64,000 nucleotides of DNA from Magicicada septendecula (taxonomy: Eukaryota > Arthropoda > Insecta > Hemiptera > Cicadidae). The DNA is taken from contig CM068367.1 in NCBI GenBank assembly GCA_034769895.1, positions 693,812,654-693,876,653 on the forward strand. The letters run 5' to 3'. The position numbers and the translations under genes were made by a program. Below are positions 36,930-48,219 of this stretch, in pieces. Below the pieces are notes generated by a model, which saw only the letters and a list, made by a program, of their open reading frames with translations, was not told the DNA's origin and did not search any database. Each line of letters starts with the position of its first letter. Within the stretch, counting starts at the first letter, position 1.

Positions 36930-38405
36930 TATTCAGCGATAAATAAAAATTTATACGATTTCCGATGTATTTATAGACTCAAAAGCTTTCGACCTTGGAG
37001 ACCATCAACGTTTATTACAAAAACTAAAATCAGCCTGTATTAGAGGCATCGCCAGGGACTGGTTTTCCCAGATACCTGAGCGGTCGGGTGGAGAGAGTAC
37101 AAGTTGGAGATCAGTTGTCATGATTGTCATGAACGTGAAGTCACACGTGGTGCTCCACAAAATTTGGTATTATCTGTAGCCATTTATTAATGGGTTGCTT
37201 GTCCATAATTTTCATGGTAGAATTATTGCTTTTGCGGACAGTGTAAAGAAAGTGAATGACTAATGTTTTAGTCTATAATATCAGAAAAAGATATAGTTTT
37301 GTTAAGTGAAAGGTGTGCACGGATACTGATTGCGCTGGTTTAAATTTATGGATAATCTCATTTCGCACTTTTATACTTATCAAAATCGGATATGCGCCTG
37401 TCCATCTGTTAAACAAATACTGTAGATGAAATTAACTGTTTAGGAATTGTCCTTGAAAATAATGTAACACGGAAAAGTCATATAGAGAACTAAAAATTCT
37501 AACTAAGAAAAATGTTTAACAATTTTATTTTTTATGAAATATATGTACCTAATTTTTCTTTACTGAAATCTCGCTCTCATTCATTCAAGGCTTCAGTATG
37601 GCATTGAGTATTTTAGCGGACTCGTATCTAGCATGGTACTCAGCGGACTTACATCCTGATCTCAACCTAAAACTTTGTTTATTCTGATTATTTCATTATT
37701 TCCAAAACAGATACCCTACAGCATTCTCTTTATTTTCTCTAAATAAAATTTTACTTCTACAACACTTATTTACTTCTAAAGTACTGAGAGTATTTTGCAA
37801 GGTGTGGACAAATAGTTACCGATCAATGTTATGGAACTCGAAACCAACGACAAGATAATTTGGTAGACAAAAAAAAATGACATTGTATCGACGCTCATTT
37901 TTATTTCATGAACTAAAGGTTTTTAGTTTATAACCTGCTAATAGTAAACAGGTAAATAAAATTAAATTATTTTCAAATAAAGTTACAAATTTGTGGTTGG
38001 GTAAAGATAGTACTGATGATTTGATAAAATTAGGAATGTAGTATTCATCTGAGACAGGCCAGAGCTTATATATTTAGAAATATGTATTTTATACGTGAAT
38101 GTTAGAATACTAGTTTTGCGTTATTTCTTTACTTTTTACTTACAATTGTATACTGAATTGTAAAATTATGATTCAGGGTTACAACACTTTCAGGAATGAT
38201 ACGTTAAGAATTCTGTTGTGTTTATTTAATTGCAATACTGTAGTACACCACACCACTTGTATACCGCATATATTTTGTTTTTCTCTTTGATGCAGGTTCA
38301 CGATCCAAAATATACTGGAGTAGGTGGCTGGTTTCGTTTTCTGCTAGAATTGTTATCAAAATGTGTACGTCTTTATGGAAATTAAAAATATCTGTCTGTC
38401 TGTCT
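36930..38405 (+). pseudogene. Degraded non-LTR retrotransposon with RT domain and TCTG tail
   Basis: Broken + strand frames give RT blocks in order. At 36970-37070 FIDSKAFDLGDHQRLLQKLK and GIARDWF (family form LDxSKAFDxVDHxxLLxKL, GI-WF). At 37150-37260 a decayed VPQGS-like block followed by VNGLLVHNFHGRIIAFADSV, where the expected FADD has become FADS. Near 37435-37480 INCLGIVLENNVT and KSHIEN (YLGIxLDxxLxWxxHI). After that come a C-terminal helical region (about 37740-38030) and an end at 38390-38405 in a short (TCTG)n repeat, typical of a LINE 3' tail. Stops and frameshifts throughout and loss of a catalytic aspartate make it inactive. The 5' part is missing. Confidence 0.75.
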
Positions 38406-41160
38406 ATCTACATCACAGTTCCACTATACTCCTTCATCTGCGTAGTGATGAAATCTTTACTCTACTGACTGCTCCGAAACTTTATACTATTTTTCATCTA
38501 AATTTTGTACGACCTTTCGTACCTCAGTGAATCCTATATGGAATTAATCACTGTTTGTTCTAAAATCTGTCAAGATTAGTTATCTTTAGCTACAGTTTTG
38601 TAGCTAATTCTTGTGTATATAGGTGTTGCCTGAACAGGTTCCTGAAACTACTCTGTTTCTCGTACAGAAATGGCAGTTTTAAAAATATTCCATTATAGGA
38701 TGTCGAAGGACTGTCTCGCTAACAGTGGAAATGTTTGAAAAAGATTTCTTCTGAACCAGTTAACTATTGTTTTATTGACTACTCACAACAGTTATGTGAA
38801 TTAACTGTTGCTTCATGGACAACGATGATTTGGAATAGAACCGAAACTCGCCCATTCACATAGACTGTCAATGTATCAGTCGAACTACTGAGGATGTTGT
38901 TCGTATAACGGGAAAACGTTTGGCATCTTAAAGGTATGTTATACTGTTTTAGGTAACAGTATTGTTCTTGTTCCCAAAAAAAAACATTTAATATTACGAT
39001 TGCGATAACTACTGCAGCTGTTAACGATAGTTGTGTGAAGTACTGACTCTGACTATGGCTGCTGATTGTATAAGACACTTAACGACTTTATTTACGAGAA
39101 CTACAGTTCAGAGGTGACTCACTTCTCACTTTGTCTTCTGTTCCGCAGAAGTTACATAAGGAATGTAAAGAAACCCTCCCCCACCCCAAATAATAAAGCA
39201 GGGAAACAACTGATGGTACATCAAAAACTAAATAAATACCAGTAACATGTAACTGATACACTTAAAAAAAATTTAAACTAATTGGTAATAAATAATAATT
39301 GCATAGTTATCATTAGTTTTTTACTAATCATCAACTTGCATACTTAAATATTTTAAATTAGCATAAATTGGTTCGAATTACACGAAGTTAAATCTAACTA
39401 CAATACTACAACCAAGATTTTTCCTGCTTCATACACAACCTTTTGTCATCAGTAACTATATAACAGAATTATGATACTGACTGTTATCAGTGTATTGAGC
39501 GCACGTTTGTTGTGTAAAACGATATAAGTATACATATATACATAACAAACAACTTGTTTATTTTACAAGACTTGCTGAACGCTTTTAAAAATTAATTTAG
39601 GCTCTAATTGAATGTATTTATAGCTTGGAAAAATAAAATCCTCGAGGCCTTCAATCTGAGAACAACTGATAATGCGCAGTCCAAACGAGGGTGTTTTTTT
39701 AACCGTGACATCTTCGAATACATACAGGCACTTCTGTGTCATCACTCTGTCTGAGAAAACTGTCATTTTAAATAACTCGTACTTAGTTTCATGTTTTCCA
39801 GGACTTTATCAAAAATGTTTACGTCAAAGTGAGTTTGAACTTTTTACCCACATGGGCAGATGTTTCGGACAGATAATGAATTTCCCATCATGCTAACCCA
39901 TCTAGTGGGTTTCTAAAGCATGATATTTAAGATGCAACAGAGTCAATAAATAGTCCAGTTGATGGACTTCTTCAGTAATGAAATATCGAACGTAGCGATT
40001 GCAACGTATTGGCCACAGTTCTTTATTACTGCAGTCCTGAAGGCTGATCAGTATCACACTGGCACTTGGCCAAACGATGTCTCGTCTGTTTCAGCCTTGG
40101 CGTCTCGACTTTGTAGCCTTAGGTAAACTGATACGTACAATCGCGTGTCCCAATGAATATATTATTATTATTAAACATTCAGAATGTTGAAAATTTTTAC
40201 ATAAAGAAGTTGTAGGCTTTATTTAGCAAAAGACTGAATCGTGTCATACTTTTCTTATTCTGCGTGTTTCCACTGTAAAGACGTTAACCCGGCAGGAACC
40301 ATTCATTGTCTGACGATTGTTTTCAAGCCTCCCCCCACCATAACACAGTTCTGTCACATTAGCTCGTTGTCAACGAAATACCTATTTGTTACAACGTGTA
40401 ACAAATTCCTTCGCCCAAGAGAAGCTGTTGTAGGCCTACAGCTTTGCACGGCAGACCGAGTAATGTATAGTTGCAGTAAACCACAAGTAAAACCCATCAC
40501 ATAATGTACTTGTTGCGATGTTACGTTAGTCACAGAGAAACACGATATTACCGCATTTGTATAAACTTAATATAATGGGATGTAAGTTCCTACAACACTC
40601 TCATAAGAATAAAAGATGTTACCAGAAACGACTGTATCACCGTCTACAAACAAGGTGACGTTATAAGTAATTAACGATAATTTTAAATTAGCCGAAGTCA
40701 ACTTTTTAAAAACTTGTATACCTATAACTGGTAAAGAAAACTGCATAATTTTGTATTATCGGCTAGACGACCTTCTTATACAATAAAATAGCGGATAAAC
40801 ATGTTCGTGACACATGACAACGTACAGAAATTGTCTAAACGCAACCACTATTTAATTTGTATTAGACCTAGGTTGTTTTTGTGCATACACATAATATAAC
40901 GAAATTAGTCGATTAATGTGTGGCAAATAATACACGATGATATCAATTTTCAACTTTACTTTTACTTGTGGAGTAAGATGAATGAATCAGCGGTCAGAAT
41001 ATTTTGAAGGATTTCAGACAAATGGCAAAACTAAACCTACAGAACTGGATATTTAAGTAATTTTCTGACATTGCTTAGCTCACTTTTGTCATACCATACA
41101 ACTTGCATACGATGCACATCACCATTAATATGAGCATAGTTGTTACGTAACTAACAGATT
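38406..41160. other. Non-coding sequence, 2.75 kb
   Basis: No supported feature. One TAGGCCTA octamer lies near 40432. Confidence 0.4.
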
Positions 41161-41562
41161 TAATAACTGAATGAGCGAAGCGAGTTCTCAGTTTTAACTC
41201 TACCGTTTGGTATTTTAACTAAGATAATTTTAACTAACATCTGAATGTAGTGTTAAGTTTTGGAAATTTCAAAATTTTTGGTCCCCAGAGCCCAAAAAAA
41301 CAGATAAACAATTTGAAAAAATTACAAAATTACAGCAGTATATGAAAGGAGTTTAACCCAATCCGAATGTTTCGAATTTTTAGTTGTTATTATATGATTG
41401 TGTGCTCTACAATTGTTACATTAATAAAGAAATAGCAGAGTAATCAAGATTTTTGAAATTTTCCCCATAATTGAAAAAGTATTTAACATTGAAATCATAA
41501 ATGTACTCTGTTCAAAACAGTGACCGAATTCTACAGCTCAGGAAGCATACTAGTTAATTACT
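41161..41562 (-). repeat. Dispersed repeat R1, short reverse copy
   Basis: The reverse complement aligns with 3566-4300 through four shared blocks (see that entry) and lacks about 300 bp found there. The two copies lie about 37 kb apart. Confidence 0.6.
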
Positions 41563-43465
41563 CCTTTAGTCATAGCCGAGTATGTAAAGCAATAACGATT
41601 CGGAGTGTATTCATGTATTTCATATAAAACATAACTCTGTTAACTTTCTGTAGTAGTCATCTCGCGATCACACCTAAAGCCTTTCACGTATCAACACATT
41701 GTGACGAGTGAAAACATCCGCATGCTGCAGTACATTACATAAATGTAATTTCCATACGATACGGGCATAGTTACACGTTTAGCAAATGATGTTTTAATAT
41801 ACTGGCCATAAATTCGTTTCCAGCATACGTAAACACAATTTAAGTGCCTGTTAACACTGTCCCGGCCAAAAGGATACCAACTGGCATCAAAGCAGCTGTT
41901 ATCGGTCGTAAATAATTTTTGTATTTTGTATCTTGTTGACCATGCCGCGTCTGAATGTTATCACTAAATAAAATGTACTATTAGGACATCGAACACAATT
42001 TATTTTAGATAGCAATTTTTACCCTCACTGGTGCAGTGAGGTAAATTTTTTAAATTTTTATATAAAATAAATTGTGTTCCGTGTCGTAATAGTAATTTTT
42101 TTATCTCGTATCAGTGCAATTGCGTTGTTGACATGTTTCTGACACATCATTAAACAATGCATATACCGACAGCAGATTGACGACGACACACGATGGGTCG
42201 GCTCCATTGAAGGTGATAAACTGCGATTAATGAATACTGATTGTGACAATGCAGCGGCAACGTGGACTCAAAAGGTAACTCAATCTCATCTTAGTAACAG
42301 TGCAATATGATTGATGCCCAACACGATTTGATTGGTTACAGAGACGTTGTCGGGAAGTGCCTCGCAATTTAAGAAGACATTATTACATCAGAGGTTTCCG
42401 ACTTTCTTTCTTATGGTCGAGGCAGTATTATGATATATTGAAGAACGTTTTGCCAATATTATTATAGCAGTCAGGAAAACATTTAAACTTTTTCTAAAAA
42501 TAGGGGTTTTTTTTAAATGATGGTCATACAGTGAGACACTAGTGAAGGAACAGTCTTCAACAATAAAGATATTGTGCTATTCAAGAAAAAAATTACAGCT
42601 AACAAAGAAAATCTAGAGGACATTTTATGGTTTGTCAGAGTAGTTATCACGATGATCATCCCATCAAAATTTTCAGTGTACAATGGTAGGCAAGATTTTG
42701 AAGAGACAGGAAACTTTAGTTAACTCTGTCTCAGAAAGATCTCAGTTATTCTTAGTATCCAAAGCCTGTTCGTGTCTGCCTTGACACCCTGCTACCCATC
42801 AGACCTTCACACACAGGAAATCAGATGACTATGTACTTAAGTAGAACACTGACCAGATCAGGTCAATGGTTGTTGGTCGTTATTCCCAGACTACACATGC
42901 TGAATTGGAGGTTCCTAGTTGTTGACACACTGACTACACTTGGTAAGAAGAGACAGAGATCCAGGCATCGTTTCAGATGTCCAACAGAAAGAAAATGGGT
43001 CATATATTTAGGTAAAAATAGCAACCATGGTATATGGTGTACCATGTCACCTTATGTAAAAACAGATATATCTTCATAACCACTGAATATATATTCCTAC
43101 TGTAGCAATTACATGCATCATAATTATGTGTCAGGAAATACTACAGGGGCTCATTCTGAAGTCATTATATCAACTAACTTAGTCCATGCCTTTGCATTAC
43201 TCAAAAAAATATGTGAATTCATTTAATAACAGTATACTTCTCATGAATTATACAGCTAAATGTAAAGTGTTATAGCTGCTTACGTGACTTAGACATCTTG
43301 GAAAACCTGTAATGTGAGCGTTTGAAGTTTAATTCAATGTACAGTATTAACTTCTGCTCTCTCTTGCTTACTTGAGTATGAAACTACTTAAGTAATACAT
43401 ATTTTATTGTTAAGAATAGTTTTATTCTAAATGGTTTAACATATAGAATGCACGTTCGTTTACAG
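41563..43465. other. Non-coding sequence before the first solid exon
   Basis: Contains the snap-back repeat at 41976 and otherwise no recognised element. It ends with the acceptor TTCGTTTACAG (43455-43465). Confidence 0.4.
41976..42094. repeat. Snap-back (hairpin) inverted repeat, ~119 bp
   Basis: The arm TACTATTAGGACATCGAACA through TTTACCCTCACT (41976-42029) folds back on AGTGAGGTAAA through TTGTGTTCCGTGTCGTAATAGTA (from about 42035 to 42094). The match is near-perfect at the outer 35 bp and weaker near the turn. The size and fold resemble a foldback or MITE-type element. No clear target duplication. Confidence 0.6.
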
Positions 43466-43739
43466 ATATGTCCGCTGGCAGGTGGCAGCGGCGACGGAGC
43501 AGTGATGGACATGACATTAACTTGTACAACATTAGGGAGCAACTGGTGGTTGTAGACGGAGGGGAACCGAGGCGGTCACTTTATAAGGAAAATGCTTCTT
43601 CCAGAGAGAAAAGAAATCCACTGCTAGAGAAAGTTAAAAACACCAAACTCTCTTGCTTCAAATCATCAGATAGCACTAACAATGAACACAATTCGTGTGG
43701 CGTTTGTATTGCAGATGAATTTACCAACGATAACCAAAG
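43466..43739 (+). CDS. PDZ-domain scaffold gene, exon (N-terminal region)
   Basis: Acceptor TTCGTTTACAG lies directly before and donor GTAGTC directly after (43740). The open frame encodes about 90 residues, rich in Arg, Lys, Ser and Asn, with INLYNIREQLVVVDGGEPRR and a short Cys-containing stretch (NSCGVCIADEF). It is probably a disordered N-terminal part with no recognised domain. The first ATG is at 43468, only two bases inside the exon, so either translation starts here or the frame continues from an upstream coding exon (the candidate at 19601 fits in phase). The exon ends after two bases of a codon. Joining to 49182 completes Arg and keeps the frame. The exon is followed within 80 bp by a GA microsatellite in the intron. 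Confidence 0.7.
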
Positions 43740-43812
43740 GTAGTCCACACATATATGATACATGAATATGGTTTTCGGTATCCACATGTGCGTGTTAGTG
43801 TTGTAAATGAGC

Positions 43813-43816
<4 letters not shown>

Positions 43817-43881
<65 letters not shown>

Positions 43882-43896
43882 GAGAGAGAGTGAGGG
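43817..43896. repeat. (GA)n microsatellite
   Basis: About 60 bp of pure AG repeat with a slightly degenerate right edge. The Glu-Arg open frame across it is not a gene. Confidence 0.97.
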
Positions 43897-44144
43897 GGAG
43901 AGAGGGGAAAATAATAAATTATGTCTTATGTCATTGTGTCACATACATAATTGGTGAGAGAGTACTGCAGATATCTGTGTTTGGACATTGAGTTACTGGA
44001 ATGATAATGAAAAAACGTAAACTATATCTTTACTTCTTATATGTAATTAAAGTAGGCCTATACTTGAGATACTTAAATTGCAAGTTCTTAAGCTATCATA
44101 ACCGCGTTAGCAATGTTAAAATTATTACTAACAGTAATAATTAT

Positions 44145-44390
44145 TAGGCCATGGTTGACTGTTATTATGGACAGCCGTTTCGGCCCCACTATCAGACTCA
44201 CCATCCACCACCACCATCATACTAACCTCACACGCACATAGAGACAGCTTGAAACCTGCTAGAGGCTTAGTCTCTACCTCAGTACTGTGCTGAATTGACG
44301 GACACCTGCCAAACACTTTTTGACACTGAAGATAGCCTCTGATGGTGGGACCAAAACGTCTGTCCACAACCACAGTCTAACAACCCAGCC
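44145..44390. repeat. Inverted pair of Penelope-type tail fragments
   Basis: Read on the minus strand, 44205-44150 gives GTCTGATAGTGGGGCCGAAA followed by CGGCTGTCCATAATAACAGT. On the + strand, 44330-44378 gives CTCTGATGGTGGGACCAAAA followed by CGTCTGTCCACAACCACAGT. The two are clearly related inverted copies about 120 bp apart. Each has the order CTGAT, a short self-pairing stretch, (G/A)AAA, AC-NNCT-GT-C, like the hammerhead-bearing tails at 15.5 and 46.8 kb but with the G8-A9 part of the core degenerate. No GIY-YIG coding sequence is nearby. Confidence 0.45.
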
Positions 44391-45600
44391 AGTAATAATA
44401 ATGTTAACAGTGCATAATTGTTACATTTGCAACTGCAGTACACACACTTAAAAATTGTTTGTTTATGTCATGGAAATTTTCGGATTTTTAGTTTTCACAT
44501 TCTGTGTTGATGATTTAATTTTTGTAACCTAATTTAATTAACATTATTCCATTATGTGTAATGACTATTGACTATAATGTAACATTTTTTAATTTCTAAA
44601 GAATGTTTAAATTAAAACCAGAACACTTACAGAAATACTATATATTACTTCAACCAATTAACTTAAAATTATATAATTAATAAGCTGTAATAATCAGAGA
44701 TAATTGGTAAAACTACTAATCTGATTATCTTTACTTTGGTCTGTTCAATCCTGTTGTTTGCAAACATAGTGCAAGTATTTTATCTGTCATCTGTGAGTAT
44801 ATTAATAACCACTAAAACCCAATTGTTGTTTGTAAACAAGACAAAGTCAGCTCTATTGTTCTGCACCCAAAAACATGTTGTACTGTTTTTCCCTCTAATT
44901 TTTATCATGTCTTATACTTGATCTTACTCATGTCATCCTGACTGATGGTTGGATGTTCAGCTTAAATTAACATCTTTTTCAAGTTTGGGGCAATACAGGG
45001 ACAATGAAGCAGTCTTCTAATTTTAATTACCCAATCTAATATTGTCAAATATCTGCATTAATTTCTTTAGTACACCTTAGTACTTCTTTAATCATCTTCT
45101 TTAAAACTAAAGTCTTACCTTTTCTAGTAACTTATGTTATTCCTAAGTTTCTTGCAGTATTTCTATGTTATTATTCAACAATAGATTACTTCTGCAAGTA
45201 TATTTTTATTTTAATTAGCATTTATAATAACCTGATGCACATTTCACAGAATAAATCTGTATTATCAGAGCTTTCATTATCTCATCCAGCATAGCCATAT
45301 CATGACTACAGAACAAGAACACATTAGTAGAAAGTTAATACTTCTCTTACATTTGTTCAGACATTTTTTCATGATTTTGTAATGAGAAAATTAATATGAC
45401 CAAAAATACCAATAACGACAAAAATATAGAGACCTATCTGCTACTTGTTTTGCAGGATATTCATATTTTTCATTCCATACATATAGGCCATGGAACAGAA
45501 TTCATACTTGAAATATTAATCAGCCAAGGGGATGAGAGATACTACAACTGGCTTACTAATAAATTGAAACTTAATCATAGCTTCTAGCTTTATAAATGTA

Positions 45601-45632
<32 letters not shown>

Positions 45633-45640
45633 CATATATA

Positions 45641-46423
45641 GGATTTCGTTGTCCATGACATGTCCGTTACTTAACTAAATATCACTATTACATTAACGAC
45701 TCGGAACACTAAGTTTTATAAAGTAAAAGCATAAAGTTTTACCTTACAGCCTGAACCAGTTTTCTCCTTTAAAAGGCTTCTTCAGAGGCTGCCGCTGGTA
45801 GCGCTGTCCGTCTTGTTGTGGGTGACGAAATCGAATTTCGAAAGATCGATGCTGTGTGTGTGAGGTGAGATATGTTCGAATAATGCGTGCGATTTGAATT
45901 GTGTCTGTTTGTTTAGGATATCATTTTTATTTGTTTTTGTGTGTTTGTATATTTCCAATAGTTCTAGAGTGTCTAGTTTTCGGCCTTTTGTGTGTACGTG
46001 TAGAATGTTCATGTTATTGTCGATGTTTTTATATGTGTGGTTTGCAAAGGTGGATTCTGTAGTGGAGTGGAGTGCCTTTGTGTGTTCAATGTATCTCTGT
46101 TTGAAGCTACGTCCTGTCTGGCCTATGTAGAATTTATTGCAATTTGAGCAATTTAGCTTGTAAACACTGGGTAGATTGAATTTGTTTTGTGCTTTGTGTG
46201 TGTTTTGATAGTGTGTGTTCCGTTTTGTTAGTAGTTTTGTAAGCGATTCTGTATCCTGCTTTTTTGAATTTGTGGGCTATTTTTTCAGTTTGTTTGTTGA
46301 TGTATGTTAGTGTTATGAATTTGTTGTTTTCTGTCTTTGTCTGTTGTTTGTTTTGTGTTTTGTGTAGGAGTTTACTGACTATTGTTCTGTCATATCCGTT
46401 AGATTCTGCTAGATTGTACCCGG
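45641..46423 (-). pseudogene. Penelope-like element A, left copy: RT end plus GIY-YIG endonuclease
   Basis: The minus strand first gives the RT C-terminal part: YNLAESNGYDRTIVSKLL (about 46420-46350), FITLTYINKQTEKIAHKFKK and AGYRIAYKTTNKT (about 46320-46230). After a frameshift comes the GIY-YIG endonuclease: SVYKLNCSNCNKFYIGQTGR with the CxxC between GIY and YIG, FKQRYIEH, and LEIYKHTKTNKND near the conserved glutamate. The order RT thumb, then CxxC GIY-YIG nuclease is specific to Penelope-like retroelements. The G of the GIY motif is changed here, and 18 bp are missing compared with the right copy after FANH. It ends at TGA within the ribozyme motif, followed by about 100 bp of tail to the AT repeat. 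Truncated at the 5' end. Confidence 0.85.
45747..45791 (-). ncRNA. Candidate hammerhead ribozyme, element A left copy
   Basis: Minus-strand order: CAGCCT (helix I), CTGAAGA, a stretch containing CCTTTTAAAGG that can pair, GAA, AAC-TG-GTT (helix III with 2 nt loop), C (cleavage base), AGGCTG (pairs perfectly with CAGCCT). The complete conserved core is present. The predicted cut lies between the C at 45753 and the A at 45752. The stop codon of the endonuclease frame lies within CTGAAGA. The base of helix II is not canonical. Confidence 0.6.
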
Positions 46424-46965
46424 TGTTTACAAGCTAAATTGCTCAAATTGCAATAAATTCTACATAGGCCAGACAGGACGTAGCTTCAAACAGAGATACA
46501 TTGAACACACAAAGGCACTCCACTCCACTACAAAATCCACCTTTGCAAACCACCTCATTGAAGCAAACCATACATATAAAAACATCGACAATAACATGAA
46601 CATTCTACACGTACACACAAAAGGCCGAAAACTAGACACTCTAGAACAATTGGAAATATACAAACACACAAAAACAAATAAAAACGACATCCTAAACGAA
46701 CAGACACAATTCAAATCGCACGCATTATTCGAACATATCTCACCCCACACACACAGCATCGATCTTTCGAAATTCGATTCCGTCGCCCACAACAAGACGG
46801 ACAGCGCTACCAGCGGCAGCCTCTGAAGAAGCCTTTTAAAGGAGAAAACCAGTTCAGGCTGTAAGGTAAAACTTTATGCTTTTACTTATAAAAAACTTAG
46901 TGTTCCGAGTCTTATTGTAATAGTGATATTTAGTTAAGTAACGGACATGTCATGGACAACGAAAT

Positions 46966-46972
<7 letters not shown>
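46424..46972 (+). pseudogene. Penelope-like element A, right copy: GIY-YIG endonuclease
   Basis: Truncated exactly at the endonuclease, this copy begins GVYKLNCSNCNKFYIGQTGR with an intact GIY-type motif, the CxxC pair and YIG. It continues with RYIEH, FANHLIEANHTYKN and LEQLEIYKHTK and reads open to the TGA at 46824-46826, about 134 residues. The frame has no early methionine at its truncated end. The head-to-head partner at 45641-46423 reaches about 250 bp further upstream. The tail from 46827 ends at the AT repeat near 46972. It lacks the RT, so it cannot be autonomous. Confidence 0.85.
46817..46861 (+). ncRNA. Candidate hammerhead ribozyme, element A right copy
   Basis: CAGCCT (46817-46822), CTGAAGA (46823-46829), CCTTTTAAAGG region, GAA then AAC-CA-GTT, C at 46855, AGGCTG (46856-46861). 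Helix I is six perfect pairs and helix III three pairs with a 2 nt loop. It differs from the left copy only in that loop (CA against TG on the sense strand). Invariant core bases are all present. Helix II is plausible but with unpaired bases at its foot. Confidence 0.6.
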
Positions 46973-47012
<40 letters not shown>

Positions 47013-47052
47013 CATTACTTTCTGCTACAGTCCGTTTCTTGATGTATATAAT

Positions 47053-47619
47053 AATATAATACTTATAACTATTTTACCTCAAGATGTATTTTTTCCTTTA
47101 GGGACATGTTTCGGGAGATCCTGTTCTCCCATTTTCAACCTTCGCCATCTTGCTTCTGGTGCAGTATTTGTGTGTTGGCTTCTGGATGTTATTATGGTGG
47201 TTTGTTGGTCTTTGGTCCTTCAATGTTGCATTATTGTGTGTGGTTGTGGTATCTGTTTTTGTATTTTGTGTATTTTCGATGTTGAGTGCTTTGAATATTG
47301 TGTCATGTTTTGTATTGATTTGTATTTGTTCTGGTATTAATTTGTTTTGTGTTTTATGTTTGTAAATCTGTAAATTTTCCCATATGTTCATTATGGTGCC
47401 TTTGTGTGGTATATGTTTTATTAGTGTTACATTGGTTATGTCTGGGAATTCATGTCCTGTGTTTATTGCATGTGTGGCTAAATTGGATTTATATATGTTT
47501 GGTTTTTTGTATGCATTTAGGTGTTCAAAATAACGTTTTTTCAGCTGTTTTTTTGTTTGACCTATATAACATTTATTGCAATCTTGGCATTCAATTTTGT
47601 ATATACCGTTGGTTGTTGT
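47053..47619 (-). pseudogene. Penelope-like element B, left copy: GIY-YIG endonuclease
   Basis: Minus-strand frame open through the endonuclease: NGIYKIECQDCNKCYIGQT (GIY, CxxC, YIG), KKRYFEH, LATHAINTGHEF, IMNIWENLQIYKHK (conserved glutamate), then a Thr/Asn-rich tail ending MAKVENGRTGSPETCP. It is about 165 codons from the GIY to the stop at 47098-47100. The endonuclease is identical in protein to the right copy, and the few DNA differences seen (for example GGT/GGA in YIGQ) are silent. The RT is absent, since the copy is cut just before GIY at the palindrome centre. The open frame extending over the centre into the partner is fortuitous. Confidence 0.85.
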
Positions 47620-47653
47620 TATATATATATATAACTCACACAACAAAGATAAT
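47620..47653. other. Centre of the element B palindrome
   Basis: 34 bp of (TA)n and TCACACAACAAAG sequence separating two ~570 bp arms. Both arms stop at the same ACAACAACC boundary just before the endonuclease frame. Confidence 0.7.
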
Positions 47654-48219
47654 ACAACAACCAATGGTATATACAAAATTGAATGCCAAGATTGCAATAA
47701 ATGTTATATAGGACAAACAAAAAAACAGCTGAAAAAACGTTATTTTGAACACCTAAATGCATACAAAAAACCAAACATATATAAATCCAATTTAGCCACA
47801 CATGCAATAAACACAGGACATGAATTCCCAGACATAACCAATGTAACACTAATAAAACATATACCACACAAAGGCACCATAATGAACATATGGGAAAATT
47901 TACAGATTTACAAACATAAAACACAAAACAAATTAATACCAGAACAAATACAAATCAATACAAAACATGACACAATATTCAAAGCACTCAACATCGAAAA
48001 TACACAAAATACAAAAACAGATACCACAACCACACACAATAATGCAACATTGAAGGACCAAAGACCAACAAACCACCATAATAACATCCAGAAGCCAACA
48101 CACAAATACTGCACCAGAAGCAAGATGGCGAAGGTTGAAAATGGGAGAACAGGATCTCCCGAAACATGTCCCTAAAGGAAAAAATACATCTTGAGGTAAA
48201 ATAGTTATAAGTATTATAG

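Noticed and set aside
43755..43991. Glu-Arg repeat open frame
   Set aside because: Generated by the GA microsatellite in the intron.
47576..47660. N-terminal extension MQSWHSILYIPLVVV on both B nuclease frames
   Set aside because: It is read from the opposite arm across the palindrome centre and so is not part of the original protein.
47150..47711. Leu/Val/Cys-rich open frames on the strand opposite the Penelope nucleases (also 45894-46130, 46460-46795, 47619-48265)
   Set aside because: Antisense shadows of the A-rich nuclease coding strands. The apparent membrane-like composition is the complement of Lys/Asn codons.
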